Notes: generated by a model not told the origin, from the sequence alone. Positions 56,396 to 64,000 are shown, numbered from the stretch's first letter. The stretch is DNA of 64,000 bases from Planctobacterium marinum (GCF_020687805.1 NZ_JAJEWQ010000002.1:313300-377299); one strand, 5' to 3'. A program made the numbers and translations.

Positions 56396-56986
56396 TCAGC
56401 ATTGGGATTGCAGCAGATCCAGGTAATAAAGTGCCGGCAATGGCAGGCCTACTATTTCTGTTCGGTGTTTGGCCCGTTTAAAACCGTATTGTTTGAACAT
56501 GGCCGCCAGATTGGGGTTGTACAGTGTCGATACCATACCCCGTACGCCGAGCTGCAGGCATAATCCCTGAAGGTTTTGCAGTGTGCACTGTACCAATCCT
56601 GATACCCATCGCATCGTCTTTTCAGGTGCCAGGGGCGCGATTAGCCCAATGGTCCCGGGCAGGATATTCAGGTTCGCCAGATACACCGCGTCCTGCCAAA
56701 CCATTACTATGACCTCGGAGCACAGGGTTTGATCACTGAGTAACAACGTTTGCCAGTAAAACGGGGCAGAATTTAAGGTAAAGGCCTGATTACCTGTTTG
56801 CTGAGACGCTATCGGAATTGGGCCAAAGTGAAAAGGGTTGAGTGTATAGGCCAGAATATCGTCATAGGTTTGTTGCCGCTCAGGAAGAAGTGCACTGAGG
56901 TTTGTCTCAAGCACACTTTTCAATGGTGTCTGAAACTCCCGTTCAAGTTCTTGTTGGGGCAAAATTGTCGGGTTCAGGGGGGTCAC
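56396..56986 (-). CDS. Unrecognised protein, R-body locus
   Basis: A 196-residue protein. It has a helical N-terminus followed by alternating strands and helices (VMVWQDAVYLANLNILPGTI, GLIAPLAPEKTMRWVSGLVQ, GVRGMVSTLYNPNLAAMFKQ, YGFKRA), a pattern that faintly recalls acetyltransferase folds, though no catalytic motif is seen. The start is GTG. It lies between the divergent RebB-like gene and the RebB array on the same strand. Confidence 0.65.
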   Translation of the reverse strand: MTPLNPTILPQQELEREFQTPLKSVLETNLSALLPERQQTYDDILAYTLNPFHFGPIPIASQQTGNQAFTLNSAPFYWQTLLLSDQTLCSEVIVMVWQDAVYLANLNILPGTIGLIAPLAPEKTMRWVSGLVQCTLQNLQGLCLQLGVRGMVSTLYNPNLAAMFKQYGFKRAKHRTEIVGLPLPALYYLDLLQSQC

Positions 56987-57028
56987 ATCCGGGCACCTGA
57001 AAGCGATTCATCGAACTTTGCTGATAAT

Positions 57029-57436
57029 TTAGTTGGAGTCAAACATAGCCCGGATAGCCTGCAGTTCATCGGTTTCGGTAGTCTCCGCCGGACTGTGATC
57101 GGTCACCGCGTTGGGGTCAGGGACGGGGTCAGTAACAGGAGCGCCCGGATTATCGGTATTTTCCTGAGGTGGATTGAACAGCTGAGCCTGTTGCGCAAAA
57201 AGTTGCTGAATATTCATACTGTAGTTACTACTTTGCGCTTGTTGATGCCCTGAAATGGCATTGGGAAATGCCAACTGGACAGGAGTAAATCCAGGAATAT
57301 TGCAGCTGTTCAGAGCATTTTGCAGCAATTGCTCACTTTGGGAAAGTAACTGCTCCTGCGACTCATGCTGTTGCTCCTGCGACGCGGGTTGTGCCGCGTA
57401 GTGTGATTGACTGTCAGTGGTTTTCGGCTGTGTCAC
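57029..57436 (-). CDS. Gln-rich disordered protein, R-body locus
   Basis: A 135-residue protein rich in Gln, Asn, Ser and Pro, with helical Gln runs (QEQQHESQEQLLSQSEQLLQ, NIQQLFAQQAQLFNP) and an acidic tail. The GTG start has AGGAG upstream; an ATG-containing reading further out lacks a site. Composition is close to the 127- and 152-residue proteins at 58.7-59.5 kb, which also carry QxLQQ helices, suggesting that they share a role, perhaps as matrix or chaperone of the ribbon. Confidence 0.65.
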   Translation of the reverse strand: MTQPKTTDSQSHYAAQPASQEQQHESQEQLLSQSEQLLQNALNSCNIPGFTPVQLAFPNAISGHQQAQSSNYSMNIQQLFAQQAQLFNPPQENTDNPGAPVTDPVPDPNAVTDHSPAETTETDELQAIRAMFDSN

Positions 57437-57567
57437 AATGTTTCTCCTACTTAAAGTTAAATGTCTCGTTTTGCCATTTTTTATTACTTCGCGCAGCATA
57501 CCCGAAGTGATAAAAAGGCCCACCAGTGTTGCCGATTACACCTTCAGGCCTTGCTTAAAGAGAGGCT

Positions 57568-57783
57568 TCAACTACTACCCAGCAGCAATTTAACGCCCTG
57601 AGTTGTTGCTGCCTGCTGTGCCTCGTACGCTTGCTGGGCTGCCAGCACCATGTTCATTGATGCCATCCCCGAGTTAAACGCTAATGAATAGTAAAGCTGT
57701 CCCATGGCCATTGCTGGCGCAGAACCAACCGTTAAAACATCAATGAGCGAAACCGCATCAATGATTTTATTTTCTTCCGACAT
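57568..57783 (-). CDS. Divergent RebB-family R-body subunit
   Basis: A 71-residue protein with the RebB core VGSAPAMAMGQLYYSLAFNS, AAQQAYEAQQAATTQGVKLL, but differing from the four-copy array in the middle segment. It is the first gene after the sigma-54 promoter at 57.85 kb, with AGGAAACAG before the ATG. It is a candidate for the second kind of subunit that R-bodies typically need (RebA/RebB-like pairing). Confidence 0.85.
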   Translation of the reverse strand: MSEENKIIDAVSLIDVLTVGSAPAMAMGQLYYSLAFNSGMASMNMVLAAQQAYEAQQAATTQGVKLLLGSS

Positions 57784-57836
57784 ACCTGTTTCCTATTTCT
57801 CAATTCAACAAAGTGCACTGTGTGCCAATAACGCAT

Positions 57837-57853
57837 TGCGAATAACTTGCCAA
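57837..57853 (-). promoter_or_regulatory. Sigma-54 promoter (-24/-12)
   Basis: On the minus strand, TTGGCAAGTTATTCGCA: GG and GC are separated by exactly ten bases, with TTGGCA at -24 and CGCA at -12. It lies about 55 bases before the divergent RebB-like start. Confidence 0.75.
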
Positions 57854-57999
57854 TTGTTAAATAACTGGCGAGATCCGTCCTTCAGGCCTCAGCCTGACTG
57901 GTCTTAAGCGTCCACATTGAATTGCGGTAACAGGGTTTCATTGGTATCCGGATTGGTCAATTTCCTCCAGGTTGTGAATTTTTACTGGTCATTTCTGGC

Positions 58000-58296
58000 C
58001 TATGGTTGTAAGTCTTTTAATACCTGAGCGCCTGATTCACCGACCTTGGCCAGATTTTCTGCGGCAAAAGTAATGGTTTTGGTGGCATTCTCGATAATAT
58101 CCTTGTACTCCGACATAGCCGGGTTAGCCAGCCAGCTGGCGGAAGCGACCCCGATCACTGTCGTTTCAATAGTATTGATGTTCTTCAATAAATCCGCAGC
58201 ACTTTGCACGGCCAGAGCCACAGATTGGTTGATGTGTGGCTGAATAAGCTCTTGTGCTGTATTGCCAGCGTCGGCACTATTTTCAGCGTCACTCAT
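58000..58296 (-). CDS. R-body-locus accessory protein, WLxNPAM family
   Basis: A 98-residue helical protein paralogous to the 119-residue protein at 54.0 kb: QSVALAVQSAADLLKN, SASWLANPAMSEYKDIIENA. ATG at 58296 has GGAG seven bases upstream and overlaps the stop of the 122-residue gene by 8 bases, implying translational coupling. It is the last gene of the minus-strand operon that begins with the sigma-54 activator. Confidence 0.75.
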   Translation of the reverse strand: MSDAENSADAGNTAQELIQPHINQSVALAVQSAADLLKNINTIETTVIGVASASWLANPAMSEYKDIIENATKTITFAAENLAKVGESGAQVLKDLQP

Positions 58297-58657
58297 CAGC
58301 ATGCTCCCGTTGCTTCATGTAGTCATTAATGGCTTTCTGAAACGCCTGAATGTATTCCCTGGAATGTTTGCTGCTATTGAATCCCGGCTGCAGTTCAGTC
58401 ACCTTGCCCAACGCAGCGATATAATCGCTGTCGGTGACTAACATCTCAATTGGTAACTCACCATTGGGTTGTACCGGACCCAGGAGCTCGCTCAGCATTT
58501 TGTGTAGTGTCTGCCAGTCCTGTTTGGCTTGCAGTTGTTCCGATTTAACGGCTGCTTTGAGCGTCTTGCTGGCATCAACAAACTTCCTGAAGTTTGCCAA
58601 CTGGCTTTTTTTAAACGCCGCACTACGTTTCACAATGTTGCTGATTGAGATGCCCAT
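58289..58657 (-). CDS. R-body-locus protein, unrecognised
   Basis: A 122-residue basic, helical protein (FKKSQLANFRKFVDASKTLK, EQLQAKQDWQTLHKMLSELL). I recognise no family. The start has only a weak GGGAA-like site, but spacing within the operon (7 bases to the previous gene) supports it. Confidence 0.65.
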   Translation of the reverse strand: MGISISNIVKRSAAFKKSQLANFRKFVDASKTLKAAVKSEQLQAKQDWQTLHKMLSELLGPVQPNGELPIEMLVTDSDYIAALGKVTELQPGFNSSKHSREYIQAFQKAINDYMKQREHADE

Positions 58658-58664
58658 TAGCTTA

Positions 58665-59048
58665 CTATTCCCGATTGAAGCCGTGACTAAGTTGTGAATT
58701 CAGAATGGCGCGCATTTGTTCAAATTGCTGCAACATCTGCTGGTAATAGCCGTTGTATCCACCGTTTAGATTACTTTCAAAAGTGTGCTGAAACAGCGAG
58801 TTATTCGGTTTTACCCATGGGGGCGAAACACCGAACAGAAGCTGAGGGTCGATGTAGTAGGCTTGTCTGCCAGTGCTACTTCCATCGCCGTTGGCAGCAT
58901 CGTCGTTGACAAACTTTTCCTGACGGTAGTCTGTCTCATGGTGTTGTTGGTTACTGGTTTTCGGCTCCTGAACTTCAGGAGCCGAATCGCAGACGAAATT
59001 GCCCGAAGCTTGCCGGGTGGCTTCAAAGATCAGATTTGACTGGCTCAT
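58665..59048 (-). CDS. Gln/Asn-rich protein, R-body locus
   Basis: A 127-residue protein rich in Gln and Asn with a C-terminal helix (YYQQMLQQFEQMRAILNSQL). ATG at 59048 follows GGAGAG and overlaps the previous gene by 26 bases. I recognise no family; it shares composition with its neighbours at 57.0 and 59.0 kb. Confidence 0.65.
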   Translation of the reverse strand: MSQSNLIFEATRQASGNFVCDSAPEVQEPKTSNQQHHETDYRQEKFVNDDAANGDGSSTGRQAYYIDPQLLFGVSPPWVKPNNSLFQHTFESNLNGGYNGYYQQMLQQFEQMRAILNSQLSHGFNRE

Positions 59049-59481
59049 CAGGCTCTCCATTGGAATCGGCGGTCGCGGCATCGGATTCACTGTGCCTGGA
59101 CTGCAAGGTTTGTTGGATACGATTCATGATGATATCCAGGTGCCCCAAATTGTCGGCCTGTAATTTAGAGACTTGTGCGAGTGGTACCACGGGCTCTTCC
59201 TGTGTTGACAACGGTGTGTCATTGGAGGGCAAATTTTGTACCAGGTTCTGCTGGTTTTGGGGTTTGTCAGATCGGGTTGTATCCGGGGTGTGCCCTCTTA
59301 ATTGCTGAACCATATCGTTTAACCGGGACTTTTGTTGCAACATTAACTGCAATAATTGCTGATCAGCTTGTTGCTTTAGTTGCAGAACCTCTTGCGTAAC
59401 CTGTTGTTGTGCGCTTTTTTGGTCAGCGTTTGATGCAATGGGGGCCGCGAGGGTATTCACAGGATCTGATATGGGTTTCAT
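59023..59481 (-). CDS. Gln-rich coiled-coil protein, R-body locus
   Basis: A 152-residue protein with a central coiled coil (QQQVTQEVLQLKQQADQQLL, QLMLQQKSRLNDMVQQLRG) and a helical C-terminus (LGHLDIIMNRIQQTLQSRH). I recognise no family. It lies 4 bases after the sigma-54 activator gene and is therefore in its operon; GAGGTAA precedes the ATG. Confidence 0.7.
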   Translation of the reverse strand: MKPISDPVNTLAAPIASNADQKSAQQQVTQEVLQLKQQADQQLLQLMLQQKSRLNDMVQQLRGHTPDTTRSDKPQNQQNLVQNLPSNDTPLSTQEEPVVPLAQVSKLQADNLGHLDIIMNRIQQTLQSRHSESDAATADSNGEPDEPVKSDL

Positions 59482-59485
59482 TTGC

Positions 59486-60463
59486 TTACCTCAATGACAT
59501 GATTTGTGCCAGGCGTCGTTCCACTACTTTTCGGTGCACACCAAGTATTCGGGCTGCTTCTGACTTATTGCCCTTTGTCGCCTCAACAGCTTGCTCGATA
59601 AGTGCATCGTTAATCGATTTGAGTTTGTTTGAAATGGGCAGATCGATGATTTCCATTGCTACCCGTGCAGCCCAGTCAATGCCGCTCTCACACATGGCGA
59701 GTTGTTGCAGTGTAATGGCTGAAATTTCTTCAGACTCTGCCAGCACCGACACTTTTTCAATGGTGTTCTTAAGTTGCCTGATGTTGCCCGGCCAATCTGA
59801 AAATTGCATGAGTTCAAGTGCACAAGGTAAAAGTTGTATGTGTTGCGAGTTTTTAGCGAAGTAACGGGCCAAAAGCGGAATGTCTTCCCGGCGTTGGTTT
59901 AATGCCGGGATGGTAAGTTCAAAAAGATTGAGCCGGTACCACAAGTCCTCTCTGAAGTGGCGCAGTGCCACCTGTTGCTCTACATCCACATGTGAGGCAC
60001 TGATGATCCGCCCGGTAAACGGGATGGATTCGGCGCCACCTACACGAGTAAAACGGCGCTCTTCCAGGACACGTAGCAATTTGGATTGGTGATTCAGTGG
60101 CAATTCTGCAATTTCGTCTAAGAACAGCGTGCCCTGACTGGCCTGATGAAAAAATCCATTTTGCTTTTTATCCGCACCGGTAAAAGCGCCTTTTTCGTGA
60201 CCAAAAAACAGTGATTCGAACAGGTTTTCCGGTATGGCACCGCAGTTGACGGAAACCAGATCTCCCTGACGACCACTTACCTGGTGAATGGCCTTTGCAA
60301 ACATCTCTTTTCCGGTTCCTGTTTCACCATTTAAAAAAACAGACGCATTGCTTGTGGCTATTTTTCGAGCCTGCCGGGCAAGCTTTTGCATTTCACTGTT
60401 CTGGCTAATGATGCCAGGAAGTACTTGTGGAAATACCGGGATAAATGCTCTGAGTGCATCCAT
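59486..60463 (-). CDS. Sigma-54 activator without sensor domain (PspF-like)
   Basis: A 325-residue bacterial enhancer-binding protein that remodels sigma-54 RNA polymerase using ATP. Visible: Walker A GETGTGKEMF, the sigma-54 contact loop GAFTGAD, Walker B TLFLDEIAEL, and a Fis-type HTH at the C-terminus (KSEAARILGVHRKVVERRLA). There is no N-terminal receiver, GAF or PAS domain, so control must be by partner protein or expression level, as in PspF. AGGAGG precedes the ATG. It heads the minus-strand operon, and three good sigma-54 promoters lie in the same 8 kb. Confidence 0.95.
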   Translation of the reverse strand: MDALRAFIPVFPQVLPGIISQNSEMQKLARQARKIATSNASVFLNGETGTGKEMFAKAIHQVSGRQGDLVSVNCGAIPENLFESLFFGHEKGAFTGADKKQNGFFHQASQGTLFLDEIAELPLNHQSKLLRVLEERRFTRVGGAESIPFTGRIISASHVDVEQQVALRHFREDLWYRLNLFELTIPALNQRREDIPLLARYFAKNSQHIQLLPCALELMQFSDWPGNIRQLKNTIEKVSVLAESEEISAITLQQLAMCESGIDWAARVAMEIIDLPISNKLKSINDALIEQAVEATKGNKSEAARILGVHRKVVERRLAQIMSLR

Positions 60464-60824
60464 GTTAAATCCTCCTGCAAGGTTCAGAGAGAAATAGTAT
60501 CGGATATTAAAATACCCTTTCTTTTGAATTTGACCCGATTTTCTTTTGAAAATGACACTAACTTGCCAGGTTTCCTTGAATTTAAAAAAATTATCTGAAA
60601 CCCGTTGGACGAATATATCCAGTCTGCATTTTTTAATGGATATAAATGGCCTTAAATAAATTTATTAGATTGGTTGCATTTTACCAAAAATAAAAATGCG
60701 ACGCCTTTATGTGACCAATTTGTGAAAAATTGAAGTTAATAAAGGTAGTTTTTAGTTTGTTTATTGATTTGGTATTTCAATTGCAATCAGGAGGCAACAG
60801 TAAAAGCAAATTGTTAAAGCGACC
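60464..60824. other. Divergent control region of the sigma-54 activator and the plus-strand operon
   Basis: About 360 AT-rich bases. Besides the sigma-54 promoter there is a TATATCCA/TGGATATA inverted repeat (60614-60644), spaced to be an enhancer site about 130-155 bases upstream of that promoter. GCATTTT/AAAATGC (about 60675-60701) forms a further hairpin. No promoter for the activator itself could be placed. Confidence 0.5.
60769..60785 (+). promoter_or_regulatory. Sigma-54 promoter (-24/-12)
   Basis: TTGGTATTTCAATTGCA: TTGG and TTGCA with exactly ten bases between GG and GC. It lies 40 bases before the next ATG. Confidence 0.8.
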
Positions 60825-61313
60825 ATGGATTTTGAATTTTTAACTTTTGTCAGAGTCGTCAACAGACTTTATTCAGAACCTGAGCGCGAATCACAAAAAG
60901 CGCAACTTATTGAGTGGGCAAAATCAGTCTACATCGCCGAAGTGTTCGGCCCGTGCAAAACATCTTCGGGCGGGGATTTTTCTGATGTGAGTCATCCGGA
61001 TGTCTGTTATCAGGTGATGACTTTGGTAACTCAGCGACTGGCCAATATTGAAGAGCCGGAAGATGCCCGCCATCAATTCGATGCCGGAGTCGAGCGCAAG
61101 AAAAGATTACAGGTGTTGGCAGATCTCGAAACACTACAGCAATTAATCATGGGCTTTTATCGCAGTTTGGATAAACAGGAGCGACTTGAAAAACAGGCAT
61201 TTTCTGAAAGCAAAAAGGCAGCCTCAGATTCAATGAGTTTGGAGCACTGTTCAGAGAAAAAAGAGTCCTTCTTAAAAACAGAACCTCAGGGTAACTATCT
61301 GAATGATTTTTAA
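60825..61313 (+). CDS. R-body-locus protein, unrecognised
   Basis: A 162-residue helical protein (FVRVVNRLYSEPERESQKAQ, MTLVTQRLANIEEPEDARHQ, LETLQQLIMGFYRSLDKQER) with Cys residues in FGPCKTSSGG and DVCYQ. The C-terminal tail is charged and Ser-rich. I recognise no family. It is the first gene behind the sigma-54 promoter at 60.77 kb. Confidence 0.75.
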   Translation: MDFEFLTFVRVVNRLYSEPERESQKAQLIEWAKSVYIAEVFGPCKTSSGGDFSDVSHPDVCYQVMTLVTQRLANIEEPEDARHQFDAGVERKKRLQVLADLETLQQLIMGFYRSLDKQERLEKQAFSESKKAASDSMSLEHCSEKKESFLKTEPQGNYLNDF

Positions 61314-61342
61314 TATTAATATGAATGTTAGAGGAAAATAAA

Positions 61343-63262
61343 ATGGCTGATTTTATCACTATCCCTTCTGTGTTTGATGAAAATGACAGATTGAATTTTG
61401 AAAATGAAAATTACCAGGAACTTTATTTGGCGCAGCAGCAGGCGATTGGCAGCATTTATAACGAAGCTGCTATTGCGAAAACAAGTATTACGCCGTCTAT
61501 TTCAGACAAAGACACAATATTTGGCTTTGAAGCTGAGTTTGCGCAAAGTGTTTATGGTAGAGAAACCGGACAACATTCCAGCGCAGGATTAACTGAGGAT
61601 GAAAAAAAGACAAAAGCCTCTTTGGAATACTTATTTCATGCTGAGATTGAGAATTCACCATATTTTGTGGATAAAGATGTAATTATTGATGATGCGGTGG
61701 GAAGCTGGGACCTGGGCACCGACTATTTTGATGTGTTGGAATTAGGTACCCCGGGATTATCTTACCCGGCTGTGTGGGACACAAATAAAGCTGAATTTCC
61801 GACACTAAAGTCGCAGGGTGAACCATGGAAATTAATGCGAGACATTGGCACTATCTGGACTAAAGCTCTGTATATCAGTACATCTGAACGATTTTACAAT
61901 GCGATCTTTAATCAGCCTGATGTTGACCAGACCAGGCATCATAAAGAGCCCGGTGACAAAACCAAAGACGTCAATATGGTGTTGGCAATGTTACGTGGGC
62001 CAACGTCCACTGTGGGGCACGGGAAAAACGTAGATTATGGGTTAATAAGGTCCTGGGGGATTATTGAAAATGGTCGTCCTGACACTATCAAATTAGCGCG
62101 CAAAAACTTTACACTGCATCCGGAGGAAATGCCTAACTGTAACTGTCAGCAAACCCCCAATATTTTTAGAAATGATATTCTGAAGGGAGTAATTCAGCGC
62201 AATTTTATGAAAAATGGCGTGAACCTGGTGGCACCGCAATACAATGTGACGGTTCCGGCTACCTGTGCGATGCAATTAATAGAACTGGGCGCCGATTTAG
62301 ATGCTTCGTTTGATTCCAAATATCTGGATGCATTGAATCGTCTGCATTTAGGGTTTCGTAAGTTTTTAACCTCAACGGTGAACCCACAAACACCGGTAGC
62401 GGGGTTTGCTGTCACCTTGCTGGCTTATTATCTGACCAATATTTGTGGCCTGCCTAGTCAGATCCGGGGGGACATCCGCACCCAAACTAAATTCGACGCC
62501 AGTACGAGTGATAACAGGAAAAAACGTTATTTAGCTAAAATTGCAGAATTTTTAAAAAGTAATAAAGGCTATGAAATGCAAGCCTGGGTATATACTCACA
62601 GTTGGATAAAAGATGTGGCTCATACCTGGGTCAAATCTAATGGCGTAACCGCACTGAATAAATTACTGGAATGTTTTGAGGCTACTCAAAAGAAGGAGTT
62701 TCTGGATGTGTTTGGCAAAGCGCTGGTGGCCATATCACCGGAAAGTGATAATGATCTCGCCGGACTGAAACAGACCCTGTCAAACGGTGACATTTCTGAT
62801 CCTTTGCTAACAGTGGCGAAGTTTATGGACTATGAATTTCCGGATCGTAAATTTATCCACTTTGTGCTCAATTCCGAGTTGCTCAATGTGGATAATGCCG
62901 ATCGCCATTCGTTTTTTGTTAACTACAAACCCGGCGCTTATGACCCGAAAAAGCCGAAACAACCTGCTGAACACTATCTTGCACCACAATATGCAGATTC
63001 CGGCTATCAGCAATGTCTATGGGCGATAAACAATGTGGTCAGATGCTTTAAATTTCACCTTTATAATTTGATAAATGATCTTGATAAAATTTCTGAATAT
63101 AAGGCATATGAGAACATCACCTGGTGCCGTGCAGATACCTATCAGGTTTTTGAAGAGGGATTATACAAAAAAAGCAAAGGCATGTTGGTGACAGAAATCC
63201 GGGATCAGGAGTTTCTGGAGGCACTGAACGATGATCTTAATTTAAATTGTCGCGGAGGATAA
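61343..63262 (+). CDS. Large protein of unknown function, R-body locus (possible amidoligase-like fold)
   Basis: A 639-residue soluble protein. ATG at 61343 has AGAGGA upstream and is preferred over an earlier one. Features: TIFGFEAEFAQSVYGRETG and SWDLGTDYFDVLELGTPGLS resemble the GFExEF and ExxTP motifs of amidoligase/glutamate-cysteine-ligase-fold enzymes, followed by NVTVPATCAMQLIE at the position of a conserved strand. The rest is helical, with CNCQQTP as a Cys pair. These matches are partial. It would form amide bonds if the assignment is right. It is in the operon driven from 60.77 kb and ends just before the Gly-rich gene. Confidence 0.65.
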   Translation: MADFITIPSVFDENDRLNFENENYQELYLAQQQAIGSIYNEAAIAKTSITPSISDKDTIFGFEAEFAQSVYGRETGQHSSAGLTEDEKKTKASLEYLFHAEIENSPYFVDKDVIIDDAVGSWDLGTDYFDVLELGTPGLSYPAVWDTNKAEFPTLKSQGEPWKLMRDIGTIWTKALYISTSERFYNAIFNQPDVDQTRHHKEPGDKTKDVNMVLAMLRGPTSTVGHGKNVDYGLIRSWGIIENGRPDTIKLARKNFTLHPEEMPNCNCQQTPNIFRNDILKGVIQRNFMKNGVNLVAPQYNVTVPATCAMQLIELGADLDASFDSKYLDALNRLHLGFRKFLTSTVNPQTPVAGFAVTLLAYYLTNICGLPSQIRGDIRTQTKFDASTSDNRKKRYLAKIAEFLKSNKGYEMQAWVYTHSWIKDVAHTWVKSNGVTALNKLLECFEATQKKEFLDVFGKALVAISPESDNDLAGLKQTLSNGDISDPLLTVAKFMDYEFPDRKFIHFVLNSELLNVDNADRHSFFVNYKPGAYDPKKPKQPAEHYLAPQYADSGYQQCLWAINNVVRCFKFHLYNLINDLDKISEYKAYENITWCRADTYQVFEEGLYKKSKGMLVTEIRDQEFLEALNDDLNLNCRGG

Positions 63263-63264
63263 TG

Positions 63265-64000
63265 ATGAAACAGGAGCAAACCCCCGCCATTATCATCAAT
63301 CAACAATTGATTTTTGACAGCAACTATTTGTGGCAGCCCCCGCCTGAAATAAAATGGTGTCTGGTTACTATTACCGGAGCCGGAGGGGGCGGTGCCGGCG
63401 GCGAAAACGCGCTTACCGGTTATTCTGCATCCAGACCCGCACTTGGCGGAGGCAGCGGTGCTGATGGCACTTTTTGTATATTTCGTTTTTATCCCGGACT
63501 GCGCATGTCAGCAGAGCCCCTTGCCCTGAGGGCTGGCCTCGGTGGAAACGGGGGCAAACCGGGTGAATTTGGCGGTCAGGGAGCGCAATCCCGTTTTGAT
63601 AATTTAGTCTTAGTCGAGGGGGGGTGCGGAGGCACATTTTCCGGAGCGTCTGCAACGGGTCGCATTTTATGGAAAAAGTCACAAGTACTTGAAATGATTT
63701 CTTACGGGGCGCTAAGTGACGTTACCAATGTCGGTCGTATCTCCATGTTCAATCGCTTTTCCAATGACAGTGGCGCTATGCCAATGGAATTGGATGAACC
63801 ATTGCAGCACATGACAGAGGTCGTATCCGGTTTGCTGAAAAAACGTGGCAGGGAGGAATTCGAAGCGCAGGAAAACGCACCTGAACATGCTCCGCCGGAA
63901 AAAAAAGCGAGATTTGAACCACCTTCTGCCGCTGAGTATCATGCCGGACACTCACAAACGTCAGACTTCATCGGCAATGGACTTTCCGCTGGGGGCTCCG
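63265..64000 (+). CDS. Gly-rich tip-like protein, cut by window edge
   Basis: Frame open to the right edge; 245 residues are visible. GGAGG lies 6 bases before the ATG at 63265 (the ATG at 63262 overlaps the preceding stop). The N-terminus looks like the glycine-rich domain of phage tail-fibre-type proteins: WQPPPEIKWCLVTITGAGGG, then long Gly runs. Next comes KRGREEFEAQENAPEHAPPE then KKARFEPP, a Lys/Arg cluster that looks like a eukaryotic nuclear-localisation signal, and a Ser/Gly stretch that continues out of the window. It could be a tip or cargo of the R-body. Confidence 0.75.
   Translation, partial: MKQEQTPAIIINQQLIFDSNYLWQPPPEIKWCLVTITGAGGGGAGGENALTGYSASRPALGGGSGADGTFCIFRFYPGLRMSAEPLALRAGLGGNGGKPGEFGGQGAQSRFDNLVLVEGGCGGTFSGASATGRILWKKSQVLEMISYGALSDVTNVGRISMFNRFSNDSGAMPMELDEPLQHMTEVVSGLLKKRGREEFEAQENAPEHAPPEKKARFEPPSAAEYHAGHSQTSDFIGNGLSAGGS

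Overview
The window reads as the chromosome of a marine-type gammaproteobacterium, most likely from the Alteromonadales. The supporting signs are an argR-mdh neighbourhood, tandem Oar-like TonB receptors, a sigma-54 style regulator, many signalling proteins and a tRNA-Leu with encoded CCA. This placement comes from gene content only. No rRNA, phage block, insertion sequence or CRISPR array was seen.

Layout. 1-6.4 kb: two tandem TonB-dependent receptors, the first cut by the window edge. 6.5-9.6 kb: an ammonium-transporter protein fused to PAS, GGDEF and EAL domains. 9.8-13.5 kb: a peptide or bacteriocin-type exporter (HlyD-like adaptor plus C39-peptidase ABC transporter) with a small LuxR-type protein. 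13.6-23 kb: mostly ordinary chromosomal genes (periplasmic binding protein, nucleoside hydrolase, chemoreceptor, FabH-like synthase, ArgR, malate dehydrogenase, DUF2059, YigZ) and a hairpin-rich argR-mdh gap. A tRNA-Leu(CAG) at 23.0 kb is followed by an AT-rich accessory stretch with a secreted protein of unknown function and a sensor kinase/response regulator pair. 27.4-29.8 kb: an SDR, Ada-like alkyltransferase and damaged-DNA oxygenase unit. 30.4-33.2 kb: acnB of a type I associate with Bacteroidetes, behind a good Fur box. 33.3-36.6 kb: an oxidoreductase operon with a divergent LysR regulator.

36.6-49.7 kb is one tightly packed minus-strand operon of nine genes: glycosyltransferase, ATP-grasp-like protein, Reg_prop propeller protein, two CxxCH secreted proteins, sulfotransferase, WD40 protein, an unrecognised 459-residue protein and a GTP cyclohydrolase II-RibD reductase fusion. 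I do not recognise the pathway; it looks like an undescribed biosynthetic or modification cluster.

50-64 kb is the most unusual region: an R-body (refractile body, RebB 'killing trait') locus. It holds five RebB-family genes, about fifteen small unrecognised helical or disordered proteins, a PspF-like sigma-54 activator with no sensor domain, a frameshifted AraC-type regulator, a 639-residue protein with amidoligase-like motifs, and a glycine-rich tip-like protein that runs off the window. Good -24/-12 promoters at 52.6, 57.85 and 60.77 kb, facing both directions, suggest that the activator switches on the outlying operons together as a single sigma-54 regulon. How the accessory proteins work with the RebB subunits is inferred from clustering and shared promoters only.
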